A stretch of 24,817 nt of DNA. Source: Rubrobacter sp. (GTDB taxonomy: Bacteria; Actinomycetota; Rubrobacteria; Rubrobacterales; Rubrobacteraceae). Where the stretch lies: contig JADDPR010000300.1 in assembly GCA_016781775.1 (NCBI GenBank), forward strand, positions 1-24,817, in the 5' to 3' direction. Positions 1 through 7,211 of this stretch are shown piece by piece. Every line of letters begins with the position of its first letter. Positions within the stretch are counted from its first letter, which is position 1. A model generated the notes under the pieces. It worked only from the letters and a program-made list of their open reading frames with translations. It made no database searches and was not told the origin of the DNA. A program made the translations under genes and the position numbers.

Positions 1-2699
1 CCACCGAGGCATCGGAGGCGCACTTTTGTGTACCGCCTTTGAGGAACGGAGCATTTGTAAGTCAAGACGAACTCCTGGGGAGCGTAGCCGAAGATGCGGT
101 ACATCTCGTCGGACCAGCGGATCTCGTCCTCGCCCAGTTCGATGGTCCAGTTGCCGACCCGGGCGATGCGCTGGGCGGCCGCGAGCTCGCTCTCGCGGCG
201 TCGTAGCTCATCCTCCACCCGTTTGCGTTCGGTGACATCCAGCATCGTCCCGAATCTTCTTACGGGCTCGCCCGTCTCTCCGTAAACGGTCTCTATCTGC
301 GCCTGCACCACGCGCACCTCACCGTCCCGGCGGAGTATGCGGTGCTCCACCTCGACGGACGGCTCCCTCCCGAACGTCGCCTCTCGCATGACCCCGCCCA
401 CGCGCTCCATGTCGTCGGGATGGGTAGCCTCCACGAGCGTCCGGAAGGAGGGCGTGATCTCTCCGGGCGCGAAGCCGAGTAGGCGGTACATCTCGTCGGA
501 CCAATCCATCCCCCGCCTCTCCCAGGGCTCTCTTTCGTCTAGCGGCCCGGAATCCCAGCTTCCCAGGTGGGCTATTTTTTGGGCGGCCGCGAGGCTGGAC
601 TCGCTCTCGCGCAGCGCCTGCTCGCTCTCCTTGCGCTCGGTGATATCGCGAGCCACCACGAGTACCGTCTCCTCGAGCATCGGGGAGAACGTAGCCTCGA
701 ACCAGCCCCGCCGGTCACCCATGCGCAGGCTGTACTCGATGGTGTTCGGCTCTCGCGTATCGAGCGCGAGCCGGAGATGCCCGAGGAAGGCGTCGGCCTG
801 TTCCTTCGGGAAAAGCTCGTGGAACGTCTTGTCGAGCATCTCTTCGGCCGGTACATACAGCCCCGAACGATCGGTCGGTGCGATCTTGAGGCAGCGTCCC
901 TCCCCATCGAACACCACTATCAAGTCGCTCATCGCCCCAAAGAGCGCGCGCAGTTCGGCTTCGGAGGTCCTTAGTTGATCCTCCGCCTGCTTGCGCTCGG
1001 TCACGTCTTGGATCGTGCCGAACATCTTGATCAGCGCGCCCGTTTCGTCGAGATTCACGTTGCGTTTACTTTGTACAAAGCGTATCCGGCCGTCCGGCCG
1101 CACTATGCGCAACTCGATGCCGTCCCGCAGCTTCTCGCCACGGAGCACCCGCGCCATGTCCTCCCGTAGAAGCGCCCTATCCTCGGGGTGTATCCGGTCG
1201 AAGAAGTCTTGGAACGTCGGCACGAACTGCTGCGGAGTAAAGCCCAATATGCGGTACGTCTCGTCGGACCAGTAGACCCTGTTCTCTTTCTCGTCGTGCT
1301 CCCAGCTCCCCAACCGAGCTATCCGCTGTGCTTCGGCGAGGTTGGCTTCGTTCTCCCGCAGCTTCTTCTCCGCGTCCTTGCGCTCGGTAACGTCGCGGCT
1401 GTTGATCACGATTCCGCGCAGGTCGGGGTCGTGCAACAGGTTGTTGCCCGCCGACTCGAACACGCGCCAGGAGCCGTCCCGATGCCGCACCCGCAACTCG
1501 ACGGGCTGGGTGGGACCCGGCCTGCTCGTGACCTCGGCGAAGATCTGCTGCACCCGCCCGAGGTCGTCCGGATGGATGTGCCCGAAACCGCTTTCGCCGA
1601 CCAGATTCTCGGGCTTGTAGCCGAGCATCCGTTCGACGGAGGGGGACTCGTAGAGGACCGTGCCCTCGGCGTCGATTACCGTTACGAGATCCGACGTGTT
1701 CTGCAGGAGCGAGTGCAGTTGCTCCTCGTTCTTTCGCCGGTACAGCTCCTCGGTGAGGGCGATGCTCTCCAGGGCCAGCGCGATCTGCGACCCGAAGGTA
1801 TCCAGGGAATCCTTGAGCTCGGGGGGCAAGACCGAGTCGCTGGAGACCACGAGCAGCCCCCCGAACTCGTCCTGGACCAGCAGCGGCACATGATAGACGG
1901 ATCCCGTCTTCGGCTCGAAGCCTAGGGCCTCGCGTACCGCAGGCACGGTCTCGGGGTCCACATGTTCGGTGCCCACGGATCTTCTCCGGAGGAGAGAGGA
2001 GCGGATGGGTTCGGGGAGATCGTTGAGGTTTACCCGGGCGCCCTGTGCCTGGTCGGCGTCGGCACCGACGGCGGTCGTGACGCTCATCTTCTCTGGGGAG
2101 CCTACCGCGAGGCACACGCGGGTCCCCGGCACGTCCCGCGCAAGCTTCTGCGCCCCTTCGACGGCGGCCGCGTAGACTCCCTCGCGGTTCAGCGCCGCCA
2201 CGAGGGCGGCGGCGCTCTCCCTCAGGGTGCTCTCCCGCGACATGGCCCTCTCGCGGTCGGCGATCGTCGTCGCCAGGATGTGGAACATCACCGCCACCAG
2301 CGGCAACCCCACCACCTCGGGCAGTACGGCCGTAAGGGGCAGGTCCAGATAGGTGAACCTCGACGCTATCGTCACCGCACCGAAGAAGGCCGCCAGATAA
2401 AGGAGCAACAAGAGAACGACGCTGCGGATGGACCCGTAGAGCGAGCGGAACATCATGCTGCTGTAGATCAATCCCAGAGCCGTCGGCGGGGCCCCCGTCG
2501 CCAGAGCGGCCGCGAAGACGACCGAACCCTCGAGCAAGCAGAAGACGATCGGGAAGCGTCCGCGTCCGTATCCTCGTATCCACCAGGCGACAAGCCACAA
2601 GAGACCGGCGATGGCGGACGCCTGGAGGAACCGCGGCGTGGCGTTCGCCTGCAGAATCAGCGGAACGGCGAGCACGGCCATAAGGATGCTGAACAACAA
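1..2699 (-). CDS. Membrane-anchored GAF and multi-PAS sensor protein, 3' end off the window
   Basis: The minus frame is open from about 2867 to the left edge, so no stop lies in the window and the output domain (kinase, GGDEF or other) is unseen. From the TTG at 2699, residues 1-150 form five or six hydrophobic segments. A GAF-like domain covers roughly residues 165-310. Four complete PAS units follow, about residues 318-438, 440-567, 568-687 and 688-823, each closing with the PAC signature DVTERK or DITERK, then a fifth that is cut at the edge. PAS units 2, 4 and 5 are sister repeats carrying the motif WSDEMYR or WSDETYR. It is probably a membrane sensor integrating several small-molecule or redox cues. 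The start is uncertain: ATG at 2812 has a good ribosome site (GGAG) but is one base out of frame; TTG 2699 and ATG 2681 are in frame. Family confident, start and output not. Confidence 0.85.
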   Translation of the reverse strand, partial: MLFSILMAVLAVPLILQANATPRFLQASAIAGLLWLVAWWIRGYGRGRFPIVFCLLEGSVVFAAALATGAPPTALGLIYSSMMFRSLYGSIRSVVLLLLLYLAAFFGAVTIASRFTYLDLPLTAVLPEVVGLPLVAVMFHILATTIADRERAMSRESTLRESAAALVAALNREGVYAAAVEGAQKLARDVPGTRVCLAVGSPEKMSVTTAVGADADQAQGARVNLNDLPEPIRSSLLRRRSVGTEHVDPETVPAVREALGFEPKTGSVYHVPLLVQDEFGGLLVVSSDSVLPPELKDSLDTFGSQIALALESIALTEELYRRKNEEQLHSLLQNTSDLVTVIDAEGTVLYESPSVERMLGYKPENLVGESGFGHIHPDDLGRVQQIFAEVTSRPGPTQPVELRVRHRDGSWRVFESAGNNLLHDPDLRGIVINSRDVTERKDAEKKLRENEANLAEAQRIARLGSWEHDEKENRVYWSDETYRILGFTPQQFVPTFQDFFDRIHPEDRALLREDMARVLRGEKLRDGIELRIVRPDGRIRFVQSKRNVNLDETGALIKMFGTIQDVTERKQAEDQLRTSEAELRALFGAMSDLIVVFDGEGRCLKIAPTDRSGLYVPAEEMLDKTFHELFPKEQADAFLGHLRLALDTREPNTIEYSLRMGDRRGWFEATFSPMLEETVLVVARDITERKESEQALRESESSLAAAQKIAHLGSWDSGPLDEREPWERRGMDWSDEMYRLLGFAPGEITPSFRTLVEATHPDDMERVGGVMREATFGREPSVEVEHRILRRDGEVRVVQAQIETVYGETGEPVRRFGTMLDVTERKRVEDELRRRESELAAAQRIARVGNWTIELGEDEIRWSDEMYRIFGYAPQEFVLTYKCSVPQRRYTKVRLRCLG
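96..1271 (-). repeat. Near-identical 21-bp DNA repeats inside the PAS array
   Basis: The same 21-base segment occurs at 96-116, 483-503 and 1251-1271; the first two are identical and the third has one mismatch. It encodes the WSDEMYR/WSDETYR region at the same place in PAS units 5, 4 and 2. Base identity beyond what protein conservation needs suggests recent duplication or gene conversion among PAS units. Confidence 0.8.
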
Positions 2700-2812
2700 A
2701 AGACCCTGCGCACCCGCGAGAGCAGGCTCTTCGACGAGCCTTGTGACGCCTCCGGGCGGGCCCCGTCGCGAAGCGCTCCGGTCTCGGCCGTCGGCTTGGT
2801 TCTCCCGCTCAT

Positions 2813-3166
2813 GATCTCCGGCATCGGTTCTTTTCTGACTCTTCGATCGGCTACTCGCATTCTCCCCTCATACGGACCGGGGACGCAAAGAATAATCGGT
2901 AAGGGAGAGCAAAACCTTTAACCAAAGCGTCCGCACAAGAACGTCCGCGCCAGGTCGTCTCGTAGCCGCAGCGCCAGAAGCCGCGGGCGCACCGGGGCTT
3001 ACCTCCGTGAACACCCCGTGCGTGGCCTCAGAGTCTCCCTCCGACGTCGTGGCCTCGCCTTCCCGAAAGGGTGCTTTGTCCCCGGGAACGCCCCCTCGAA
3101 TGGGGTCGAGCCCGGCGAGTAGGTGGTGAGGGCACGATGGTGGCTTCCTCCTGTTCTCGATCGGCT
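2813..3166. other. Intergenic stretch between fni and the PAS sensor gene, no gene seen
   Basis: About 350 bases separate the fni stop from the candidate ATG of the sensor, both on the minus strand. No open frame here has convincing codon use or a recognisable product. The part nearest the sensor (2880-2940) is AT-richer than its surroundings and probably carries that gene's promoter, but I could not settle on paired -35 and -10 boxes. Only short hairpins are visible (for example CCCC/GGGG arms near 3090-3108), without a T tract. Confidence 0.5.
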
Positions 3167-4207
3167 CTACCCGGCTCCCTGTTGCCCCACTTCTCCCACC
3201 GCCGGTTCACCGGTGCCGGTGGCGCCCGGCTCGCTTGCGGGGTCTTCCAGCTCGAGGTGCTTGAGCGCCTCCGTGCCCGAGCATCCTGAGCAGAGTGCCG
3301 CTACCTTCATCTCCCAACGAAGCTTCTCCAGCCACCGCACGACCGCTTCCGCCGATTCGACCGCCGGCGCGAGGAGCGGGATGGCCGCCCCGGCGAGGTC
3401 CGCGCCGAGCGCCAGCGCTTTAACCGCGTCCACCCCGGTCCTCACCCCGCCGGAGCCGATCACGAACTTCCCCGGGCAGCTCCTTCGTACCTCGCGGATG
3501 CTCTCGGCGGTCGGCGTGCCCATCTCGTCGAAGGCGTCCAGATCCTTCCGGCCCCAGACGCGCTTCTCCACCTCGAGCCAGGAGGTCTCACCCGCGCCGC
3601 CCACGTCCACGCCCCAGATCCCGAGGGCGCCGAGCATCTGCGCGGTGCGGCGTCCCATCCCGAAGCCGACCTCCTTGACCATCACCGGGACCGGCAGGGC
3701 CTCGGCGACGGCCTCGATCTTCTCCGCGACGTTCGCCCAGTCGGTGTCGCCGCCGGGTTGGGCGACCTCTTGCAGCGCGTTGACGTGGAGGCACAGCCCG
3801 TCCGCCCCGATGGTCTCCACGAGCCTCCGGCACTCCTCGACGCCGCAACCGAGGTTGAGCTGCGCGGCCCCCAGGTTCGCCCAGAGCGGCACGTCGGGAC
3901 AGAGCTCGCGGACCCGGAAGCTCTCGGCGGCCTTCGAGTCTTCGAGCGCGACGCGCATCGAACCGAGCCCTAAAGCCACCCCGCACCTCTGGGCGGTCTC
4001 CGCCAGGTTGCGGTTTATGCGCCCCGAGAGCTCCGTCCCCCCGGTCATGCCCGTGACCATGAACGGCATCGAGAGGCTTTTGCCGAGCATCTCGCACGAG
4101 AGGTCCACGTCGTCCAGGTTCAACTCCGGCAAGCTGGCGTACGGAACCCGCAGGCGCTCGAACCCGGTCGCGATCAGAGGGTGACGCACGTCCTCCTCCA
4201 GGCACAC
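3167..4207 (-). CDS. fni: Type 2 isopentenyl-diphosphate delta-isomerase, FMN dependent
   Basis: Interconverts isopentenyl and dimethylallyl diphosphate using reduced FMN, supplying the isoprenoid pathway in the cytosol. The 346-residue frame matches the family throughout: CLEEDVRHPLI near the N terminus, MVTGMTGG, the stretch ending GLGSMR, LHVNALQE followed by a PGGDTDW motif, VMVKEVGFGM, GVDVGGAGETSW and the phosphate-binding IGSGGVRTG. Length is usual. The start is a problem. GTG 4207 is the only start in frame, but the family's N-terminal SRKxxHVE motif is encoded just upstream (4231-4211) in the same frame with no start before the stop at 4294. An ATG at 4350, 11 bases after the preceding small gene's stop, opens a frame that would join if one base were restored between about 4231 and 4247. 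So the gene is either frameshifted at its 5' end or starts at GTG. It appears cotranscribed with the small upstream gene. Confidence 0.9.
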   Translation of the reverse strand: MCLEEDVRHPLIATGFERLRVPYASLPELNLDDVDLSCEMLGKSLSMPFMVTGMTGGTELSGRINRNLAETAQRCGVALGLGSMRVALEDSKAAESFRVRELCPDVPLWANLGAAQLNLGCGVEECRRLVETIGADGLCLHVNALQEVAQPGGDTDWANVAEKIEAVAEALPVPVMVKEVGFGMGRRTAQMLGALGIWGVDVGGAGETSWLEVEKRVWGRKDLDAFDEMGTPTAESIREVRRSCPGKFVIGSGGVRTGVDAVKALALGADLAGAAIPLLAPAVESAEAVVRWLEKLRWEMKVAALCSGCSGTEALKHLELEDPASEPGATGTGEPAVGEVGQQGAG

Positions 4208-4360
4208 CTCGACGTGCTTTCGCTTGCGGCTGCCCGTCCCTTCCCCCGGGCGTCCTTGATATCGCCTTCGGGCAAAACCTGGATCCCCCTCTCAAATTCT
4301 CGCGGCCCCCGAACCCCGGCGAGGTCCGGTAGCATCGCCTTCGCTTCCATCGCCGCAACT

Positions 4361-4630
4361 CTACCGCGTCAGCCCCGGATCGGAGCTTACAAACACCCCA
4401 CCGTCGGGAACCTCGTGGCGGGCGCACGGATGGGGGCCGAGAGGCACCATGTCCGTGACGGAGAAAGACGGGCTTCTTGCGCCGGCGCGGGCGTCGAGCT
4501 TCTTCACGAAAACATTTGGTTTCGCGAGATGGTCCGCAGGGTCATGACCGATCCTGAGGTGGATCTCGAAGTTTTTCGCAAAGTCCAGGGCGCACCCGTT
4601 TCGAGGTCGATAAACGATGCGCGTCGGCAT
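4361..4630 (-). CDS. Small conserved-looking protein of unknown function (89 aa) upstream of fni
   Basis: The ATG at 4630 is preceded by AGGGGAAGC, a reasonable ribosome site, and the frame runs 89 residues to a TAG 11 bases before the possible fni ATG at 4350. The product begins MPTRIVYRPRNG, is soluble, mixed alpha/beta in character with no signal peptide or membrane segment, and contains FSVTDMVPLGPHP in its C-terminal half. I do not recognise the family. Codon third positions are moderately GC-rich, lower than in the neighbouring enzyme genes, so it could be a chance frame. Position and ribosome site favour a real gene cotranscribed with fni. Confidence 0.55.
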   Translation of the reverse strand: MPTRIVYRPRNGCALDFAKNFEIHLRIGHDPADHLAKPNVFVKKLDARAGARSPSFSVTDMVPLGPHPCARHEVPDGGVFVSSDPGLTR

Positions 4631-4644
4631 GCTTCCCCTACGAT

Positions 4645-4671
4645 TTGTCGTGGTTGGCGTTGGGGTAGGAT
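4645..4671 (+). promoter_or_regulatory. Putative promoter of the glutaredoxin-like selenoprotein gene
   Basis: TTGTCG at 4645-4650 and TAGGAT at 4666-4671 with a 15-base spacer resemble -35 and -10 boxes. Transcription would begin near 4678, about 77 bases before the ATG. The -10 overlaps the first of two GGATCC palindromes (4668-4673 and 4677-4682), which could form an operator or hairpin. Spacer is short, so this is tentative. Confidence 0.35.
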
Positions 4672-4686
4672 CCGTGGGATCCCCCG

Positions 4687-4716
4687 ATCCACCGGGCAGG
4701 CGATACCGCGGTGGAT
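4687..4716 (+). other. Hairpin in the leader of the glutaredoxin-like gene
   Basis: ATCCACCG at 4687-4694 pairs perfectly with CGGTGGAT at 4709-4716 around a 14-base loop. It lies in the predicted 5' leader, 38 bases before the ATG, and could affect mRNA stability or expression. No known riboswitch class was recognised. Confidence 0.35.
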
Positions 4717-4754
4717 GGGGCGAGGCGTCACAGGCGACAGGAGAGGAGACGAGC

Positions 4755-4991
4755 ATGGCCGATACCAACGTGGTGGTCTACACGCAGCCCGGGTGAGCGT
4801 CCTGCCACCAGGAGACGGAGTTTCTGTCTCGCAACGGCGTCGAGTTCACCGAGAAAAATATCGCCGAGGACCAACGGTACGTGGATGAGCTGATCGCGCT
4901 CGGCGCACAGGCGACGCCGACCACCGTGATCGGCGAGGAGGTCATAGTCGGATTTAACCGGCGGGCCCTGAAAGAGAAACTGGGAATTTAG
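4755..4991 (+). CDS. Glutaredoxin-like selenoprotein with in-frame TGA as Sec14
   Basis: Read through the TGA at 4794-4796, this frame encodes a complete 78-residue thioredoxin-fold protein: strand VVVYT, active site QPG-U-A-S-C (U14, C17), helix, then the glutaredoxin cis-proline motif ATPTTVIG (P55) and a final VGF. TGA sits exactly where the first cysteine of the CxxC motif belongs. Stopping at TGA would leave 13 residues, and no start lies after it that keeps the active site. ATG 4755 has GGAGA eight bases upstream. A hairpin fitting bacterial SECIS rules follows the TGA, and a strong terminator follows the TAG, so the gene is a complete single-gene unit. It probably reduces disulfides or glutathione/mycothiol mixed disulfides. 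From memory, NCBI lists a 'Uxx-star family glutaredoxin-like (seleno)protein', which this resembles. The alternative is a TGC-to-TGA nonsense change or sequencing error. Confidence 0.8.
4812..4830 (+). promoter_or_regulatory. Candidate bacterial SECIS hairpin
   Basis: GAGACGGA (4812-4819) pairs with TCTGTCTC (4823-4830), eight pairs including one G-U, closing a three-base loop GTT whose first base is G (4820). That loop lies 23 bases after the TGA. Published rules for bacterial SECIS elements ask for a short stem, a small loop with G in its first two positions, and roughly 16-37 bases from UGA to loop; this fits all three. It would bind SelB to recode UGA. No experimental support is available. 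Confidence 0.6.
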
Positions 4992-5036
4992 AAGGGCACA
5001 AGGCTGCGATCCTCGCCCTTTATGCCCCGAAGGTCG

Positions 5037-5067
5037 GGCCGCCGGATACCCTCCCGGCGGCCTTTTT
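5037..5067 (+). terminator. Rho-independent terminator of the glutaredoxin-like gene
   Basis: GGCCGCCGG (5037-5045) and CCGGCGGCC (5054-5062) form a perfect nine-pair stem with an eight-base loop, followed directly by TTTTT (5063-5067). It lies 46 bases after the glutaredoxin TAG, isolating that gene from purE. Confidence 0.9.
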
Positions 5068-5380
5068 CGTACCCCGGGCCCCCTGGCTTCGCACGTCCTC
5101 CTACCGGCCCCTTCCGAGGGTCTTGGGGAGAGGGTGGCCCACGAGAAGGCCGTGGCAAGCTGGTCGTCGAAGGACGGACGAGGTCGCACCGCGAGACCCA
5201 CAGCTGGGCGTCGGGCGTCGCAGGATCGCAACGAGGTACGAGCCGGGAGGCAACCTCGGAGGAAATCGGTAGGATGTGGGGCATGGAAGGCAACGAGTTT
5301 TTCGGCATCCGGCGCGCTTCGAGGGCTCATCGGTGGACGAAGCGTGTCCGGTGCGGCCACGTCTCGCGCGGAGGAGGGCG
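5068..5380. other. Gap between the glutaredoxin terminator and purE
   Basis: About 310 bases without a supported gene. A TAGGAT hexamer at 5270-5275 may be the -10 box for purEK, but no good -35 pairs with it. A plus-strand frame from ATG 5274 encodes 36 residues and stops at 5384, overlapping the purE ATG; it could be a coupled leader peptide or chance. No riboswitch class was recognised. Confidence 0.4.
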
Positions 5381-5944
5381 ATGAGCACGGAAGATACCGT
5401 CTTTCGCCCCCCCGTGGTTTCGACGGGAGAAGACGCACGATCCCCTGCCGCCTCGCCCGGGGAGGGGCCGCTCGTCGGCGTCATCATGGGCAGCACCTCG
5501 GACTGGGAGACGATGGGGCACGCGGTGGAGGTTCTGGAGCGCTTTGGGGTGCTGCACGAGAAGCGCGTGGTCTCGGCGCACCGGACACCCGAGGAGATGG
5601 CCCGCTACGCCGCGGAGGCCGAGGGGCGCGGGCTCGCCGTGATCATCGCGGGGGCGGGAGGGGCCGCGCACCTGCCCGGGATGGTCGCGGCCCAGACGCT
5701 CGTACCGGTCCTTGGGGTGCCGGTGGAGAGCCGCGCTTTAAAGGGCATGGACTCGCTCCTCTCGATCGCGCAGATGCCAGGGGGCATTCCCGTCGGTACG
5801 CTGGCTATAGGCAAGGCGGGGGCTACGAATGCCGCGCTGCTCGCCGTCGCCATCCTCGCCACCACCCGGCCCGAGCTGCGCGAGGAGCTGCGCCGGTTTC
5901 GGGAGGATCAGGCGAAGAAGGTGCGGGAGGCGACGCTGGGATGA
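5381..5944 (+). CDS. purE: N5-carboxyaminoimidazole ribonucleotide mutase
   Basis: Catalyses step 6 of de novo purine synthesis, moving the carboxyl group of N5-CAIR to give CAIR, as a cytosolic homo-oligomer. The protein is 187 residues. After an unconserved N-terminal tail of about 30 residues it carries the class I PurE signatures in order: GVIMGSTSDWETM (CAIR phosphate loop), SAHRTPEEM with the catalytic histidine, AGAGGAAHLPGM, and a long GGIPVGTLAIG stretch. The frame is open further upstream, but ATG 5381 is preferred because GGAGGAGG lies just before it and family homology begins soon after. The stop overlaps the purK start by four bases (ATGA), indicating translational coupling with the partner enzyme that makes its substrate. 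Confidence 0.95.
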   Translation: MSTEDTVFRPPVVSTGEDARSPAASPGEGPLVGVIMGSTSDWETMGHAVEVLERFGVLHEKRVVSAHRTPEEMARYAAEAEGRGLAVIIAGAGGAAHLPGMVAAQTLVPVLGVPVESRALKGMDSLLSIAQMPGGIPVGTLAIGKAGATNAALLAVAILATTRPELREELRRFREDQAKKVREATLG

Positions 5945-7107
5945 AGGGATCCATCCTTCCCGGTGCGACGGTCGGGGTGCTCGGAAGCGGCCAGCTCGGC
6001 CGGATGCTCGCCCTCGCCGCGCGGCGCATGGGCTACCGGGTGCAGACCTTCTCTCCGAACTCAGGTTCTCCCACGGGGCAGGTCTCGGACCGCGAGTGGG
6101 CCGCCGATTACGAAGACCTCGACGCCGTGCGCTCGTTCGCGCGGAGCGTCGACGTCGCCACCCTCGAATTCGAGAACATCCCCGCGTCGGCGGTGGAGGC
6201 GATCGAGGAGTTCGTGCCGGTGAGGCCGGGCAAAACGGCGCTCCGGACCACGCAACACAGGCTGCGCGAGAAGACCTTTCTCAGGAACGCCGGTTTCCCG
6301 ACCGTGCCCTTCCGCGCCGTCCGGTCCCGCTCGGAGCTCGACGACGCGCTGCGGGAGATCGGGGTGCCCGCGGTGCTGAAGACCGCCGGCTTCGGCTACG
6401 ACGGCAAAGGGCAGACGAGGATCGGGGGCCCGGAAGAAGCCACGGCGGCCTGGGATTCTCTGGGCGGAGACGAGGCGGTCCTGGAGGGGTGGGTGGACTT
6501 CCAGTGCGAGGTCTCCGTCGTCGGCGCCCGGGGCCTCGACGGCGGATTCGCCCATTACGGCGTGGTGGAGAACACGCACCGCAACCACATCCTCGACCTC
6601 ACGGTTGCCCCCGCCCAAAATGTCCCGCCCGAGACGGCGCGGGAGGCGGCGGAGATCTCGCGCGGCGTCTTCGAGGAGCTCGGCCTCGTCGGGACGGCGT
6701 GCGTGGAGTTCTTTTTGACGACCGACGGCAGGTTGCTCGTCAACGAGGTAGCACCGCGCCCGCACAACTCCGGGCACTGGACGATCGACGCCGCTGCAAC
6801 GTCGCAGTTCGAGCAAGGGCTACGCGCTGTGTGCGGCCTCCCCCTGGGGAGCACGGAAGGGCTGAGGCCCGCGGCGATGGCCAACCTCCTCGGGGACTTG
6901 TGGGCGGAGGGGGAGCCGGACTGGGGGGCGGTCCTCTCCCACCCCGGCGTAAGCCTCCACCTCTATGGCAAGGCCGAGGCGCGACCCGGGCGCAAGATGG
7001 GCCATCTTACGGCCGTGGCGGCCACCGCGAACGAAGCGGCCCGGCTCGCGAAAGACGCGCGGAGTTCGAGCCAACCCCCGCCGGAAGCCGGCCCTCTCCC
7101 TTCCTGA
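5941..7107 (+). CDS. purK: N5-carboxyaminoimidazole ribonucleotide synthase
   Basis: ATP-grasp enzyme that carboxylates AIR with bicarbonate and ATP to N5-CAIR, the substrate of PurE. The 388 residues have the family's N-terminal dinucleotide-like loop GVLGSGQLGRM, the central ATP-grasp lobe with VLKTAGFGYDGKGQ, the EFENIP segment typical of PurK, and the metal/substrate motif NEVAPRPHNSGHW near residue 270. Length is normal. Its ATG overlaps the purE TGA, so the pair is one operon. The C-terminal 20 residues (rich in Ser and Pro) are unconserved. It converges on treY, with 104 bases between the stops. Confidence 0.96.
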   Translation: MKGSILPGATVGVLGSGQLGRMLALAARRMGYRVQTFSPNSGSPTGQVSDREWAADYEDLDAVRSFARSVDVATLEFENIPASAVEAIEEFVPVRPGKTALRTTQHRLREKTFLRNAGFPTVPFRAVRSRSELDDALREIGVPAVLKTAGFGYDGKGQTRIGGPEEATAAWDSLGGDEAVLEGWVDFQCEVSVVGARGLDGGFAHYGVVENTHRNHILDLTVAPAQNVPPETAREAAEISRGVFEELGLVGTACVEFFLTTDGRLLVNEVAPRPHNSGHWTIDAAATSQFEQGLRAVCGLPLGSTEGLRPAAMANLLGDLWAEGEPDWGAVLSHPGVSLHLYGKAEARPGRKMGHLTAVAATANEAARLAKDARSSSQPPPEAGPLPS

Positions 7108-7149
7108 GGGAGGCGTGTGGCGCGCCCCGCAGGTCTCCTCGGGGGCTCT

Positions 7150-7169
7150 GGACGCTCGGCGGGGCGTCC
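7150..7169. terminator. Weak hairpin between convergent purK and treY
   Basis: GGACGC (7150-7155) and GCGTCC (7164-7169) form a six-pair stem with an eight-base loop in the 104-base gap between two convergent genes. No T tract follows on either strand, so termination here is only suggested by position. Confidence 0.3.
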
Positions 7170-7211
7170 GTAGACCGGCGCGCGGGCCAAGCGGCGCTCC
7201 CGGAGGCCGGG

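Noticed and set aside
1177..2598. A 473-codon minus-strand frame inside the PAS sensor gene
   Set aside because: Its product is Arg/Gly-rich noise, whereas the adjacent frame gives membrane, GAF and PAS domains without stops.
2880..3166. Possible cyclic-di-GMP riboswitch ahead of the PAS sensor
   Set aside because: Fragments such as GGGGACAAAGC and CACGCACGGGG recall the consensus, but they are in the wrong order and the paired stems are absent.
4800..4813. TCCTG/CAGGA hairpin immediately after the TGA as the SECIS
   Set aside because: Its loop is only about eight bases after the TGA, too near for a bacterial SECIS, and lacks a G at the start; it also competes with the better hairpin at 4812-4830.
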